The notes beneath the pieces are model-generated. The model searched no databases. It saw only the letters and a program-made list of their open reading frames with translations, and had not been told where the DNA came from. A stretch of 10,638 nt of DNA from CALMEC01 sp031376485 (GTDB lineage: Bacteria > Actinomycetota > Thermoleophilia > Miltoncostaeales > Miltoncostaeaceae): NCBI GenBank assembly GCA_031376485.1, contig JANMDV010000193.1:1-10638 (forward strand), written 5' to 3'. This document shows, piece after piece, positions 1 to 6,217 of this stretch. Positions within the stretch are counted from its first letter, which is position 1. Each line of letters starts with the position of its first letter. The position numbers were made by a program, and so were the translations under genes.

Positions 1-548
1 GCACCGTCGGCTCGGGCCAGTCCCGCAGCCGCCTCGGCGGTCAACCCCGCCGTCTCCAGATGCGTCGCGATCTGACGCCACCCCGGCGAACGGAACGGGA
101 CCGGCAGGCACCGCGAGCGGATCGTCGACAGCAGGTCGGTGACGTGGTCGGTCACCAGGATCAGGTGCGATCGCGGCGGTGGCTCCTCAAGTTGCTTCAA
201 GATGCGTGGCGCCCCCTCGCGTTCGCGCAGTCGCTCCGCCCCGTCGATGATCAGCACACGTCGCAGGCCCACGGCCGGCCGCGCGGCCAGGTCGGCGAGC
301 GCCGGATCCAGGTCGGCCTCCAAGCGGATCGATGCGCCGGTCGCGGCGACCACCGTCAGATCCAGTGATGCCTTGTCGGGGCCGTGCGTGCCGGTGGGGT
401 CGATGAGCCCCCAGGCCACCGCCCGGGCGGCCGCGCGCTTACCCGTACCGGGCGGGCCATAAAAGAGCAGTTGCTGCGGTGGGTTGGGACGCTCAAGCGC
501 GGCGCGCAGAATGCGCTCCGCCAGAGGTTGATCGGGGATCTCGATCAC
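1..548 (-). CDS. holB: DNA polymerase III subunit delta' (clamp loader), 3' end cut by window
   Basis: The delta' subunit is part of the clamp-loader complex that places the beta sliding clamp on DNA during replication. The first 182 codons are present and the C-terminus lies beyond the left edge. The frame starts with GTG at 548-546, whose bases overlap the TGA stop of tmk (GTGA), so translation is probably coupled. Visible are a Walker A GPPGTGKR at residues 31-38, a Walker-B-like VLIIDGAE at 98-105, the clamp-loader signature LKQLEEPP at 117-124 and the SRC-type motif STIRSRC at 141-147. The four zinc-binding cysteines usual between Walker A and Walker B are absent, and the only Cys in the visible part is the one in the SRC motif. 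Position after tmk agrees with actinobacterial order. A DnaX gamma/tau subunit is less likely because of the neighbours and the delta'-like LEEPP/SRC context. Confidence 0.88.
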   Translation of the reverse strand, partial: MIEIPDQPLAERILRAALERPNPPQQLLFYGPPGTGKRAAARAVAWGLIDPTGTHGPDKASLDLTVVAATGASIRLEADLDPALADLAARPAVGLRRVLIIDGAERLREREGAPRILKQLEEPPPRSHLILVTDHVTDLLSTIRSRCLPVPFRSPGWRQIATHLETAGLTAEAAAGLARADG

Positions 549-1153
549 ACCAGCAGCTCCACTTCGTCCATGACCTGTCTGTGTACCTGCTCCACCGAGC
601 CCTGCGCCGGAATCACCCGGATGCGCTCGCTGTAGCGCGCGGCAAGTTCCCGGTAGCCCGCAGCGACCGCCTCCTGCAGCGTGATGCCCTCGACCTCGAT
701 GCGGTCTTTTGGCCCGGCGTTTCGTCGACCCGCCGTCGTAGGCGGGACGTCAAGCACGATCGTACGGTCGGGCAGGCAGCCGCCCACCGCCGGGGCGTTG
801 ATGGCCCAGACGACGTCGATGCCCAGGCCACGGGCCGCCCCCTGGTAGGCAAGGGACGAGTCGACGAACCGGTCGCAGACGACCCAGGATCCCGCAGCGA
901 GCGCTGGCCGGATGACCTGCGCGACGTGTTGCGCCCGCGACGCCGCGAAGAGCAACGCCTCGGCCACCGCAGACATCTCGCCCCCGCTCTCCAGCACGAT
1001 GCCCCGAACGGCCTCGCCCAGGGGAGTGCCGCCCGGCTCGCGGGTCTCGACGACGGTGTAGCCGGCCGCGCGCAACGCAGCGGCAAGCAACGCCGTCTGC
1101 GTCGACTTGCCGCAGCCGTCGACTCCCTCCAATGCGATGAACCGCCCGTTCAC
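545..1153 (-). CDS. tmk: Thymidylate kinase (dTMP kinase)
   Basis: This enzyme phosphorylates dTMP to dTDP with ATP, a cytoplasmic step in dTTP synthesis. The 202-residue length is normal for the family. The P-loop EGVDGCGKSTQ spans residues 9-19, the dTMP-site motif REPGGTPLGE follows at 38-47, and DRFVDSSLAYQGAARGLG at 94-111 is the family signature that contacts nucleotide and base. The region around GPKDRIEVEG (147-156) corresponds to the short LID. The start is GTG at 1153-1151, overlapping the stop of the upstream membrane-protein gene as GTGA. Its own stop overlaps the holB start in the same way, so the genes form one coupled operon. Confidence 0.96.
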   Translation of the reverse strand: MNGRFIALEGVDGCGKSTQTALLAAALRAAGYTVVETREPGGTPLGEAVRGIVLESGGEMSAVAEALLFAASRAQHVAQVIRPALAAGSWVVCDRFVDSSLAYQGAARGLGIDVVWAINAPAVGGCLPDRTIVLDVPPTTAGRRNAGPKDRIEVEGITLQEAVAAGYRELAARYSERIRVIPAQGSVEQVHRQVMDEVELLV

Positions 1154-1362
1154 AGCGGGTTCGCGCTGATGACGGCGATGACGACGATCACAACGATCGC
1201 GACCGCAATGGCCCAGCCCAACGGCCGCGCCCAGCGTGGGACAGTCGGCTCGTCCAAGCGCGTTTCCACGTCGCGGCGAAGGCGCGCCAAGATGTCCGAG
1301 AGACCTCGCCGGGGCTCACGTTCCAACGCGCACGCCCAGTCGCGTGGGGCATCCGGTGGCAT
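1150..1362 (-). CDS. Small C-tail-anchored membrane protein, unknown function
   Basis: A 70-residue protein with a charged, arginine-rich N-terminal half and one hydrophobic helix at about residues 48-66 (AIAVAIVVIVVIAVI), ending NPL. This predicts a single membrane anchor at the C-terminus with the N-terminal part in the cytoplasm. The ATG start at 1362 overlaps the end of the topoisomerase-like gene by 47 bp. An alternative TTG at 1326, also overlapping the upstream stop, would give 58 residues, so the start is uncertain. Its TGA overlaps the tmk GTG (GTGA), which argues that it is really translated. I do not recognise the family. The location between a topA-like gene and tmk ties its expression to replication genes but does not reveal a role. 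Confidence 0.72.
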   Translation of the reverse strand: MPPDAPRDWACALEREPRRGLSDILARLRRDVETRLDEPTVPRWARPLGWAIAVAIVVIVVIAVISANPL

Positions 1363-2368
1363 CGGGACAGCGTGGCTCGTCGCGGCGGCCGTGGATGACC
1401 GGGATGATCAGCGGTGCGTCGCACGCGGCGCACGTCGTGCCCGGCACCGCGAGGGCCTCGACCTGGCGCGGCAGTCGGTACCCGTGGCCGCAGCCCATGC
1501 AGGTCAGCCTGCCACGGACGCCACCCATCCACTCGCCGCATTCCGGGCACAGACCGATCAGGCGTCCGGCGTCCAAACCCTCGACGCGGCGCGGTCGCCG
1601 GAGCCCCCCGACCAGTGACCGCACCCGCTGCAACGCGGTTGTGCGGGTCAGGGTCCCGCGGCCCACTGCGCCGATCCAAGCGTCGCACGACGCCGAGAGT
1701 GCGGGATCCAGAAGTGCCGGGTCCACCGCCGCCGAGACCAGGGTGCCGGCGGGGCTTCGCCACGCCGGGTCGTCGACCAGGTACCCGCGTTCTGCCAAGT
1801 GGGCGATCACTTCGTCTGCGACGTGTGCGCGGTGCAGGACAGGTCGGCTCACAGGTGTGGTGCCGGCGATGCCCAGCGCAGCCAGGTCGTCGCGGCGAAG
1901 CGCGGGGTCGAGGTCGGCCAGATGGGCGGCCAATACCGCGTCGATCTCGAGCGCGAAGGCCGCGGCCTCGCCGGCCAGGTCGTCGATGTGGCGAAGCCGG
2001 GTGAACGGTGGCTGGCCAACGCGGGCCGCCCGGAGCAAGAGCGGCCTGCCCGCAGCGGCCACGTCACGGGCCTGGGCCGCCAGCAACGGATCGTCGGTCG
2101 CCAGGATGAGGGACGTCGCGGAACGGGCGAGCATTCGCAGGGCGTTGGCCGGCGCGCGTCGCGCGGGTGCCCACTCCGGCGGGTCGCCTGCGGGTTCGAA
2201 CAGCAGGCCACCCAGCCCGATCACCCGGGTCGGCTGGTCGCCGTCCACGTCGAACACCGGCACGCGATGCACCGATGCCCCGAGCACCTTGCCTTTGGCG
2301 ATGCGATCCGCAATGGTCCGGGCCGCCGTGGAATTGTCCGTCACGATCAGCCGCACCAGAGCCAACAT
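1316..2368 (-). CDS. Topoisomerase IA-like protein, probably catalytically inactive
   Basis: A 350-residue protein that keeps the outline of a type IA topoisomerase but is far shorter than active enzymes (about 600-900 residues). The N-terminus LIVTDNSTAARTIADRI (residues 7-23) matches the first Toprim strand and helix, and RVIGLGGLLF (48-57) is like the archaeal IGL-G-H segment. ILATDDPLLAAQA (88-100) stands where ATDxDREGE is expected, so the metal-binding acidic motif is lost. LAERGYLVDDPAWRS (191-205) resembles the region around the catalytic Tyr (GxITYxRTDS), but Asp stands where Tyr should be. The C-terminus carries two Cys4 zinc ribbons: C274/C277/C290/C293 and C313/C316/C334/C340. It leads the operon in the usual topA position. 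The start may be ATG 2368 or GTG 2356; a longer N-terminus would overlap the divergent epimerase gene. The family assignment is my inference from motif order. Confidence 0.7.
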   Translation of the reverse strand: MLALVRLIVTDNSTAARTIADRIAKGKVLGASVHRVPVFDVDGDQPTRVIGLGGLLFEPAGDPPEWAPARRAPANALRMLARSATSLILATDDPLLAAQARDVAAAGRPLLLRAARVGQPPFTRLRHIDDLAGEAAAFALEIDAVLAAHLADLDPALRRDDLAALGIAGTTPVSRPVLHRAHVADEVIAHLAERGYLVDDPAWRSPAGTLVSAAVDPALLDPALSASCDAWIGAVGRGTLTRTTALQRVRSLVGGLRRPRRVEGLDAGRLIGLCPECGEWMGGVRGRLTCMGCGHGYRLPRQVEALAVPGTTCAACDAPLIIPVIHGRRDEPRCPDATGCPTRLGVRVGT

Positions 2369-2386
2369 CCTTCCGTTCGAAGTCGC

Positions 2387-2390
2387 GAGG
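2387..2390 (+). promoter_or_regulatory. Shine-Dalgarno GAGG of the epimerase gene
   Basis: GAGG lies 8 nt before the GTG at 2399 and so favours that start over the ATG at 2417. Only 30 bp separate the start codons of the divergent topoisomerase-like and epimerase genes, so at least one promoter must lie inside a neighbouring coding region or the transcript must be nearly leaderless. Confidence 0.5.
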
Positions 2391-2398
2391 ATACCAAC

Positions 2399-3358
2399 GT
2401 GACGTCCCCGACCGTCATGGTGACAGGGGGCGCCGGATTCATCGGCTCCAACCTGGCCGATGCGCTGCTGGCCGAGGGCGCGGCGGTACACGTAGTGGAC
2501 GATCTGTCACACGGGCAGCGGTCGCGGATTCCGCCGCAAGCGGAGTTCCACGAACTCGACATCCGCGATGCCGCGGCCCTGCGCGCGGTCACCGAGGCCG
2601 CTCGGCCGGGGGTCATCTTCCACCTGGCGGCCCAAGCTGATGTGCGACGGGCACTCGCAGAGCCCTCGTTCGACGCGGACGTCAACATCATCGGCACGAT
2701 CGCGGTACTCGAGGCCGCACACGCCGTCGGCGCAAGGGTCGTGTTCGCGAGCACCGGCGGCGCCGGGTACGGCGAGTACGAGGGTCTGCCGGTGCCGTCG
2801 CCCGAGACCGCCGAGACCAGACCGCTCAGCCACTACGGCATGAGCAAGATGGCCGGGGAGGGGTACATCCACACCTACGGTCGCCTGTACGGGCTCGAAG
2901 GGGTGTGCCTGCGCCTCGGCAACGTGTACGGCCCGCGCCAGGACCCGCACGGCGAGGCCGGGGTCGTCGCAATCTTCTGCGGCAAGATGCTGGACGGCGA
3001 TCCGCCCCGCGTGTTCGGTGACGGCCTGCAGACCCGTGACTACGTCTACGTCGCCGACGTGTGCCGGGCGTTTCTGGCGGCAGCCAAGGGCCCCGCGGGC
3101 GAGACCGTCAACATCGGCGCCGGCCGTGAGGTCACGGTGCTTGACCTGATCGAAGGCCTCGGTGGCGAGGTGGCACCCGAGTTCGCTCCGGCCCGTCAAG
3201 GTGAGCTCCAGCGAAGCTGCCTGGACCCCGCAAAAGCCGCCCAACTGTACGGGTGGCACGCCGAGATGCCCCTTGCCGACGGTCTGCAGGCAACGCTGTC
3301 CTCGGTGGCGGCAAACCGGGCGGATCCCGGGGGGCGACCGGTCGGGGCGTTCGGGTAG
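2399..3358 (+). CDS. NAD-dependent epimerase/dehydratase, UDP-glucose 4-epimerase type
   Basis: An extended short-chain dehydrogenase/reductase of 319 residues, a typical length, acting on a nucleotide sugar in the cytoplasm. The Rossmann motif TGGAGFIGS spans residues 9-17, the acidic residues VVDDLS (32-37) bind the NAD ribose, and HLAAQADVRRA (75-85) is the conserved fourth-strand motif. The catalytic set is Ser/Thr in FASTGG (116-121) and YGMSK at 146-150 (Tyr146, Lys150). LRLGNVYGPRQ (171-181) and the later QTRDYVYVADV (211-221) are typical of GalE-like epimerases. I chose the GTG start for its GAGG Shine-Dalgarno sequence. It converges on the PHP tyrosine phosphatase gene with 19 bp between the stops. 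Exact sugar specificity (Glc/Gal, GlcNAc/GalNAc or uronic acid) cannot be read from the sequence. Confidence 0.92.
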   Translation: MTSPTVMVTGGAGFIGSNLADALLAEGAAVHVVDDLSHGQRSRIPPQAEFHELDIRDAAALRAVTEAARPGVIFHLAAQADVRRALAEPSFDADVNIIGTIAVLEAAHAVGARVVFASTGGAGYGEYEGLPVPSPETAETRPLSHYGMSKMAGEGYIHTYGRLYGLEGVCLRLGNVYGPRQDPHGEAGVVAIFCGKMLDGDPPRVFGDGLQTRDYVYVADVCRAFLAAAKGPAGETVNIGAGREVTVLDLIEGLGGEVAPEFAPARQGELQRSCLDPAKAAQLYGWHAEMPLADGLQATLSSVAANRADPGGRPVGAFG

Positions 3359-3377
3359 CGCCAGGTCCGCCGGCGTT

Positions 3378-4208
3378 TCAGGAGGTTGGGTCGGGTGCCC
3401 GGGGTGCCCGCAGCCGTTGACCGTCAGGGCCACGAGGCGTCTTCTTGACGGGTTCGAGCTTGGGCGCTCCCGGCAGGCGCGGCGGGCGGGCGTCCCTGCC
3501 CTCCAGGACGGCGCGTGGGATGTCGTCCACCATCCAGCGCAGGTCGTCGGGCTTGGCGTGGAACATCAAGGCCGCCGCGGTCAGCGCTTCGCTCATCCCG
3601 GGTGGACGCCACGTGGGGGAGTGCATGTCCGAGGCGATGATGTGGGCAAAGCCGGCGTGCAGCAGGTGCTCGGCGCAGCGAAGCGGCCGTGGCCCGTTCT
3701 CACCGGTCAGGCTCTGCGCGGTCAGTTGCAGCAGCGCACCACGCCCGACGATGTCGCGCATCCGGTCCGGCATCGCCTGCACCGACTGCGAGCGCTCTGG
3801 GTGGGCGATGACGGCGCCGAACCCGCGCACTTCGAGCGCGGTCAGCAGGTTCGGCAGCTCAAGCGGCCACCCCTGGAATGGCATCTCGATCAGAAGCCAC
3901 CGCCCATTGGCGCCGAGCGTCGCCGCGCGAAGCTCGTCCTCGTCCATCTCGATCGCCCGGTCGATCGCGATCTCAAGCCCCGACACGACGCGCAGCGGAA
4001 TGCCCGCCGCATCGATCACCGGCTGAAGCGCGGCGATCGCGTCGGCGACCTGCGTGGGCGTCGTGTCATACCGATACCCCCGGTGCGGCGTACACGCCAC
4101 GACCGTGATCCCGTCGGCTGCGGCAAGCCGCGCCATCTCGACCGAGTCACGCATACTGGTCGGCCCGTCATCGATGCCGGAAAGGATGTGGGAGTGAAGG
4201 TCGATCAC
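3378..4208 (-). CDS. PHP-domain protein-tyrosine phosphatase, CpsB/YwqE family
   Basis: A metal-dependent phosphatase of 276 residues. Relatives dephosphorylate tyrosine kinases that control capsule and exopolysaccharide export. The PHP metal-binding motifs occur in order: DLHSH at residues 3-7 with IDDGP (12-16), TPH at 40-42, Glu79 in SGLEI, AHPERS (135-140) and ASDMHS (192-197). The protein ends with a proline- and basic-rich tail of about 35 residues (from 240) that is longer than the core fold needs. The start is GTG at 4208, directly before the first motif, with no strong Shine-Dalgarno sequence. No BY-kinase or Wzx/Wzy gene is in the window, so the substrate is inferred from the family. 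The converging epimerase gene fits a surface-polysaccharide role. A histidinol-phosphatase-like activity is a less likely alternative. Confidence 0.9.
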   Translation of the reverse strand: MIDLHSHILSGIDDGPTSMRDSVEMARLAAADGITVVACTPHRGYRYDTTPTQVADAIAALQPVIDAAGIPLRVVSGLEIAIDRAIEMDEDELRAATLGANGRWLLIEMPFQGWPLELPNLLTALEVRGFGAVIAHPERSQSVQAMPDRMRDIVGRGALLQLTAQSLTGENGPRPLRCAEHLLHAGFAHIIASDMHSPTWRPPGMSEALTAAALMFHAKPDDLRWMVDDIPRAVLEGRDARPPRLPGAPKLEPVKKTPRGPDGQRLRAPRAPDPTS

Positions 4209-4257
4209 CGCCCGTAGGCTGTCACCCCGGCCGTCGTCCTGCCCGTCCCCCTGGCGG

Positions 4258-4287
4258 CTGGCACCGCGCTGATCCGCAGGCTAGGAT
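4258..4287 (+). promoter_or_regulatory. Candidate promoter of tRNA-Ala
   Basis: A CTGGCA hexamer (4258-4263) and TAGGAT (4282-4287) are 18 bp apart, each matching four of six positions of the sigma-70-type consensus. The first tRNA base lies 12 nt after the -10 element, a suitable distance. It sits in the 90-bp gap between the divergent phosphatase gene and the tRNA. Confidence 0.4.
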
Positions 4288-4298
4288 ACGACGACGTT

Positions 4299-4371
4299 GG
4301 GGCTATAGCTCAGCTGGGAGAGCGCCTGGATCGCACCCAGGAGGTCAGCGGTTCGAACCCGCTTAGCTCCA
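4299..4371 (+). tRNA. tRNA-Ala, anticodon CGC
   Basis: A full cloverleaf can be drawn. The acceptor stem GGGGCTA (4299-4305) pairs with TAGCTCC (4364-4370), with one G-U pair, followed by discriminator A4371. The D-arm is AGCTCAGCTGGGAGAGC. The anticodon stem CCTGG/CCAGG (4325-4329 / 4337-4341) holds the loop ATCGCAC with anticodon CGC at 4332-4334, reading GCG alanine codons. The T-arm contains GGTTCGAACCC. The gene is 73 nt and CCA is not encoded: the next bases are TTG. The CGC isoacceptor suits a genome rich in GCG codons. I found no copy of the tRNA 3' end elsewhere in the window, so there is no sign of an attachment-site duplication. Confidence 0.96.
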
Positions 4372-4466
4372 TTGCCTCTGTTGCAGCGTGTCGAACCCTT
4401 CGCACGACGTGAGAACCCTGAGGAACCCGTGCCGTGCCGGAGCGGGCTGCCTGGAGACCGGAGCGG

Positions 4467-5198
4467 TCAGTGGCAGGAGTCGTTGCAGCCGGGAGCGTCG
4501 GTCGGGGTAGCGGGGATGGCGGGCTCGCAGCAGCCGCAGCCTTCTCCGCGCCACGCCAACGCACCCTCACGCACCGCCACCGCGGCGACGAGCAATGCTA
4601 CGGCTGGATCGAGCCACCACAAGCCGAGCAGCGCGTTCCCAAGCAGACCCACCAGCAAGGCGCCGGCCAGGTACGCGCAGAGCAGGTTCTGCGCGCCTTC
4701 GCCTTTGGTCGCGACGGAACCGAGGCACTCCCCGATCCTTCGCTTGGCCACCCCGAGGACCGGCATGCCGATCACGCTGGAGACGGCAAGCCCGATCCCG
4801 AGCCAGCTGGCGTCGGGGTGCTCGCTCCCGGCTAAGGAGCGGATCGCCTCGATGGCGATGTACGGGGCGAGGAGGAAGAACTGGACCGCGACGAGATGCT
4901 GTGCGCGCCGCTCTGCGTGGTCGGAGAGCGTGCGCCCCCCGGTGAAGCGCCAGATGATGACGAGGCTGGCGAAGCCCTCCACTGCGGAATCGAGACCGAA
5001 GCCGATAAGCGCGACCGAGCCTGCCAGCAAGCCAGCGGTGATCGCGATGGCGCCTTCGGCGCTCATCCAGAGGAGGCTGATCCATGAGAGTCGCCTCGCC
5101 CAGCTGGCCATGCGCAGCCACTCGGGGCTCCCCACGGCGACGGGTCTTTGGGTACCCGGCGCCAACCACTCGGGGAGGCCGATACGCTGCGTGCTCAC
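4467..5198 (-). CDS. CDF-like heavy-metal cation transporter with Cys-rich tail
   Basis: An integral membrane protein of 243 residues with six hydrophobic segments at about 38-58, 61-84, 101-120, 131-150, 172-192 and 195-212, the topology of cation diffusion facilitator (CDF) metal exporters. FGLDSAVEGFASLV (67-80) matches the second-helix metal motif, but the second Asp is Glu74. The HxxxD of helix 5 is missing; instead NLLCAYLAG (171-179) carries a Cys in the membrane. The large C-terminal cytoplasmic domain of classical CDFs is absent and is replaced by a short tail with CGCC (221-224), C238 and C242 plus a final His, a likely soft-metal binding site. The GTG start at 5198 overlaps the arsR stop as GTGA, so sensor and transporter are one operon. 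Metal export is inferred from the family and partner; the metal is probably Cd, Zn or Pb. Confidence 0.82.
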   Translation of the reverse strand: MSTQRIGLPEWLAPGTQRPVAVGSPEWLRMASWARRLSWISLLWMSAEGAIAITAGLLAGSVALIGFGLDSAVEGFASLVIIWRFTGGRTLSDHAERRAQHLVAVQFFLLAPYIAIEAIRSLAGSEHPDASWLGIGLAVSSVIGMPVLGVAKRRIGECLGSVATKGEGAQNLLCAYLAGALLVGLLGNALLGLWWLDPAVALLVAAVAVREGALAWRGEGCGCCEPAIPATPTDAPGCNDSCH

Positions 5199-5557
5199 CG
5201 CGCAACCTGCGCCGGTTCCAGCACAGCATCGAGGAGCCTCCGGCCCGACTCGGTCAGCTGGTAGAGCACCATCTTGCCGTCGCGGCGGGAGCGGACGAGC
5301 CCGGCGCGGCGTAGCACGCGCAGGTGATGCCCGACGAGTTGTTCCGAACGCTCGGCGATCCAGGAGAGGTCGCACACGCACAGCTCTGAGGTCACCGACT
5401 GGCCGAGTGCTCTGATCACCGTCAGTCGGGTGGGATCGCCGAGCGCGCGCGCCCGCTCGGCCGCGGCCTCGGCAGCGCCGCCGGTCAGCTTCATGGCGCG
5501 AAGCGCCTCGGCCTGCGGGAGATCGAGACAAAGCAGGTCGCAGCGTTCGTCGCCCAT
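5195..5557 (-). CDS. ArsR/SmtB-family metal-sensing repressor, CadC-like
   Basis: A 120-residue winged-helix repressor that should bind its own operator and release it on binding metal. ARALGDPTRLTVIRAL (37-52) is the typical ArsR first helix, SELCVCDLS (58-66) is the metal-binding loop, and EQLVGHHLRVLRRAGLV (72-88) is the recognition helix, followed by the wing RSRRDGKMVLYQL. Cys6 and Cys10 at the N-terminus plus Cys60 and Cys62 reproduce the four-thiolate alpha3N site of CadC-type Cd/Pb sensors. The C-terminal helix (102-116) has no His, so the zinc-type alpha5 site is apparently absent. The ATG start at 5557 follows an AT-rich stretch. The gene is translationally coupled to the cation transporter. 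Specific metal preference is inferred from the cysteine pattern. Confidence 0.93.
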   Translation of the reverse strand: MGDERCDLLCLDLPQAEALRAMKLTGGAAEAAAERARALGDPTRLTVIRALGQSVTSELCVCDLSWIAERSEQLVGHHLRVLRRAGLVRSRRDGKMVLYQLTESGRRLLDAVLEPAQVAR

Positions 5558-5586
5558 ATAAACATACTAACTGTTGTTTTGGTAAA
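5556..5586 (-). promoter_or_regulatory. Candidate promoter/operator of the arsR-transporter operon
   Basis: A 31-bp stretch with only 7 G or C bases, striking in this GC-rich sequence, begins at the arsR start codon. It contains AAACA (5560-5564) and its inverted copy TGTTT (5575-5579) with 10 bp between, a dyad fitting a dimeric ArsR repressor. On the minus strand TATGTT can serve as a -10 element, which would place the transcript start at or near the ATG. The promoter boxes are uncertain. Confidence 0.4.
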
Positions 5587-5678
5587 CGCTCGTCGAACCG
5601 CAGGGCTCGATGCACCCGCTGCAGCTTGTGCAGGTGTCTCTCGTCGTTGAGCCCCGCACGATGGCTGGCCTCGATCAG

Positions 5679-5894
5679 CTACCTGATCCGGTACCAACCC
5701 CAGCATTCATGCGCCAGGCGCGGTCTCCCGCCGCGAGCATGCTCGCTGAGGCAGTGCTTGAGGGATGCGTAGCTCACGGATTGGCCAAGACGAGCCTCGA
5801 CCGCCCGGTGAATCGCGTGGACGGGCATCGGGCTGTCGGCCACCTCAAGGACCCTAACGATGGTTCGCAGAAGCGGTTGCGGTCTGGGTGACAT
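5679..5894 (-). CDS. Small winged-helix-like protein, possibly a domain remnant
   Basis: A 71-residue ORF whose whole length looks like one small helix-rich domain: RTIVRVLEVAD (10-20), the helix PVHAIHRAVEARLG (24-37), then SVSYASLKHCLSEHA (39-53) as a probable recognition helix, ending in a strand GWYRIR. This pattern (helix, MPVHAIHRAVE, SYASLK, final YRI) resembles winged-helix domains found alone or at the C-terminus of DNA methyltransferases and related proteins in actinobacteria, as I recall them. The start ATG 5894 has no clear Shine-Dalgarno sequence; the open frame runs further upstream as low-complexity Arg/Pro codons that I do not consider coding. It may be a self-standing DNA-binding protein or the leftover end of a larger gene. 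Function is unknown. Confidence 0.5.
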   Translation of the reverse strand: MSPRPQPLLRTIVRVLEVADSPMPVHAIHRAVEARLGQSVSYASLKHCLSEHARGGRPRLAHECWGWYRIR

Positions 5895-6217
5895 CGTCAC
5901 CGCGAGGCGATCGCTCGGTCGTCGCTGTGCCGCCAGCCGAGTCCGAGCCCGCAACATTCTGCGGAGTAAACTTAGGGTTTGGAGGTTCGAAAGTGCGCCG
6001 TTTAGTTCCATTTCGCAAGACCAAGCCTCGACGTTTGAACCATCAAGGTTCGGCCCGAGGGGTTCGGCGAGCGGAAAAAAATGCTTCCGCAGTGGGCGAG
6101 CCGGCGCCGTAGAGTTGATCCCGTGGCCAAGGGGACGAAGCGGGAGCGTGCTCAGATCGGTACGGCGCTGGTCGGCGCCCCGAGCGGCCCGAGTGCGGTC
6201 TGCTCGGCCCGGCGGCG
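5895..6217. other. 323-bp divergent intergenic region without a convincing gene
   Basis: Between the small winged-helix ORF (minus) and the flavoprotein gene (plus). It is less GC-rich than its surroundings. It holds a direct repeat GGTTCGGC at 6047-6054 and 6061-6068 (14-bp period), a small dyad GAACC/GGTTC (6037-6041 / 6047-6051), and a hairpin GCGGAA/TTCCGC (6071-6076 / 6085-6090) around an A-rich loop. It probably carries the promoters of both genes. No promoter boxes stand out, and no tRNA or sRNA is recognisable. Confidence 0.4.

Noticed and set aside
1799..2398. 200-residue N-terminal extension of the epimerase frame
   Set aside because: It lies antisense to the topoisomerase-like gene and precedes a Shine-Dalgarno/GTG start directly before the Rossmann motif.
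2369..2491. N-terminal extension of the topoisomerase-like protein from an ATG at 2491
   Set aside because: It would overlap the first 30 codons of the well-supported epimerase, and the Toprim-like similarity starts only after residue 42 of that longer frame.
3162..4217. Long plus-strand ORF opposite the PHP phosphatase
   Set aside because: Shadow frame in GC-rich DNA; Arg/Gly/Pro-rich without motifs, while the minus strand has all PHP metal motifs.
4310..4570. Minus-strand ORF ending SGFEPLTSWVRSRRSPS
   Set aside because: This ending is the well-known artefact produced by translating the reverse strand of a tRNA gene; it overlaps the tRNA-Ala.
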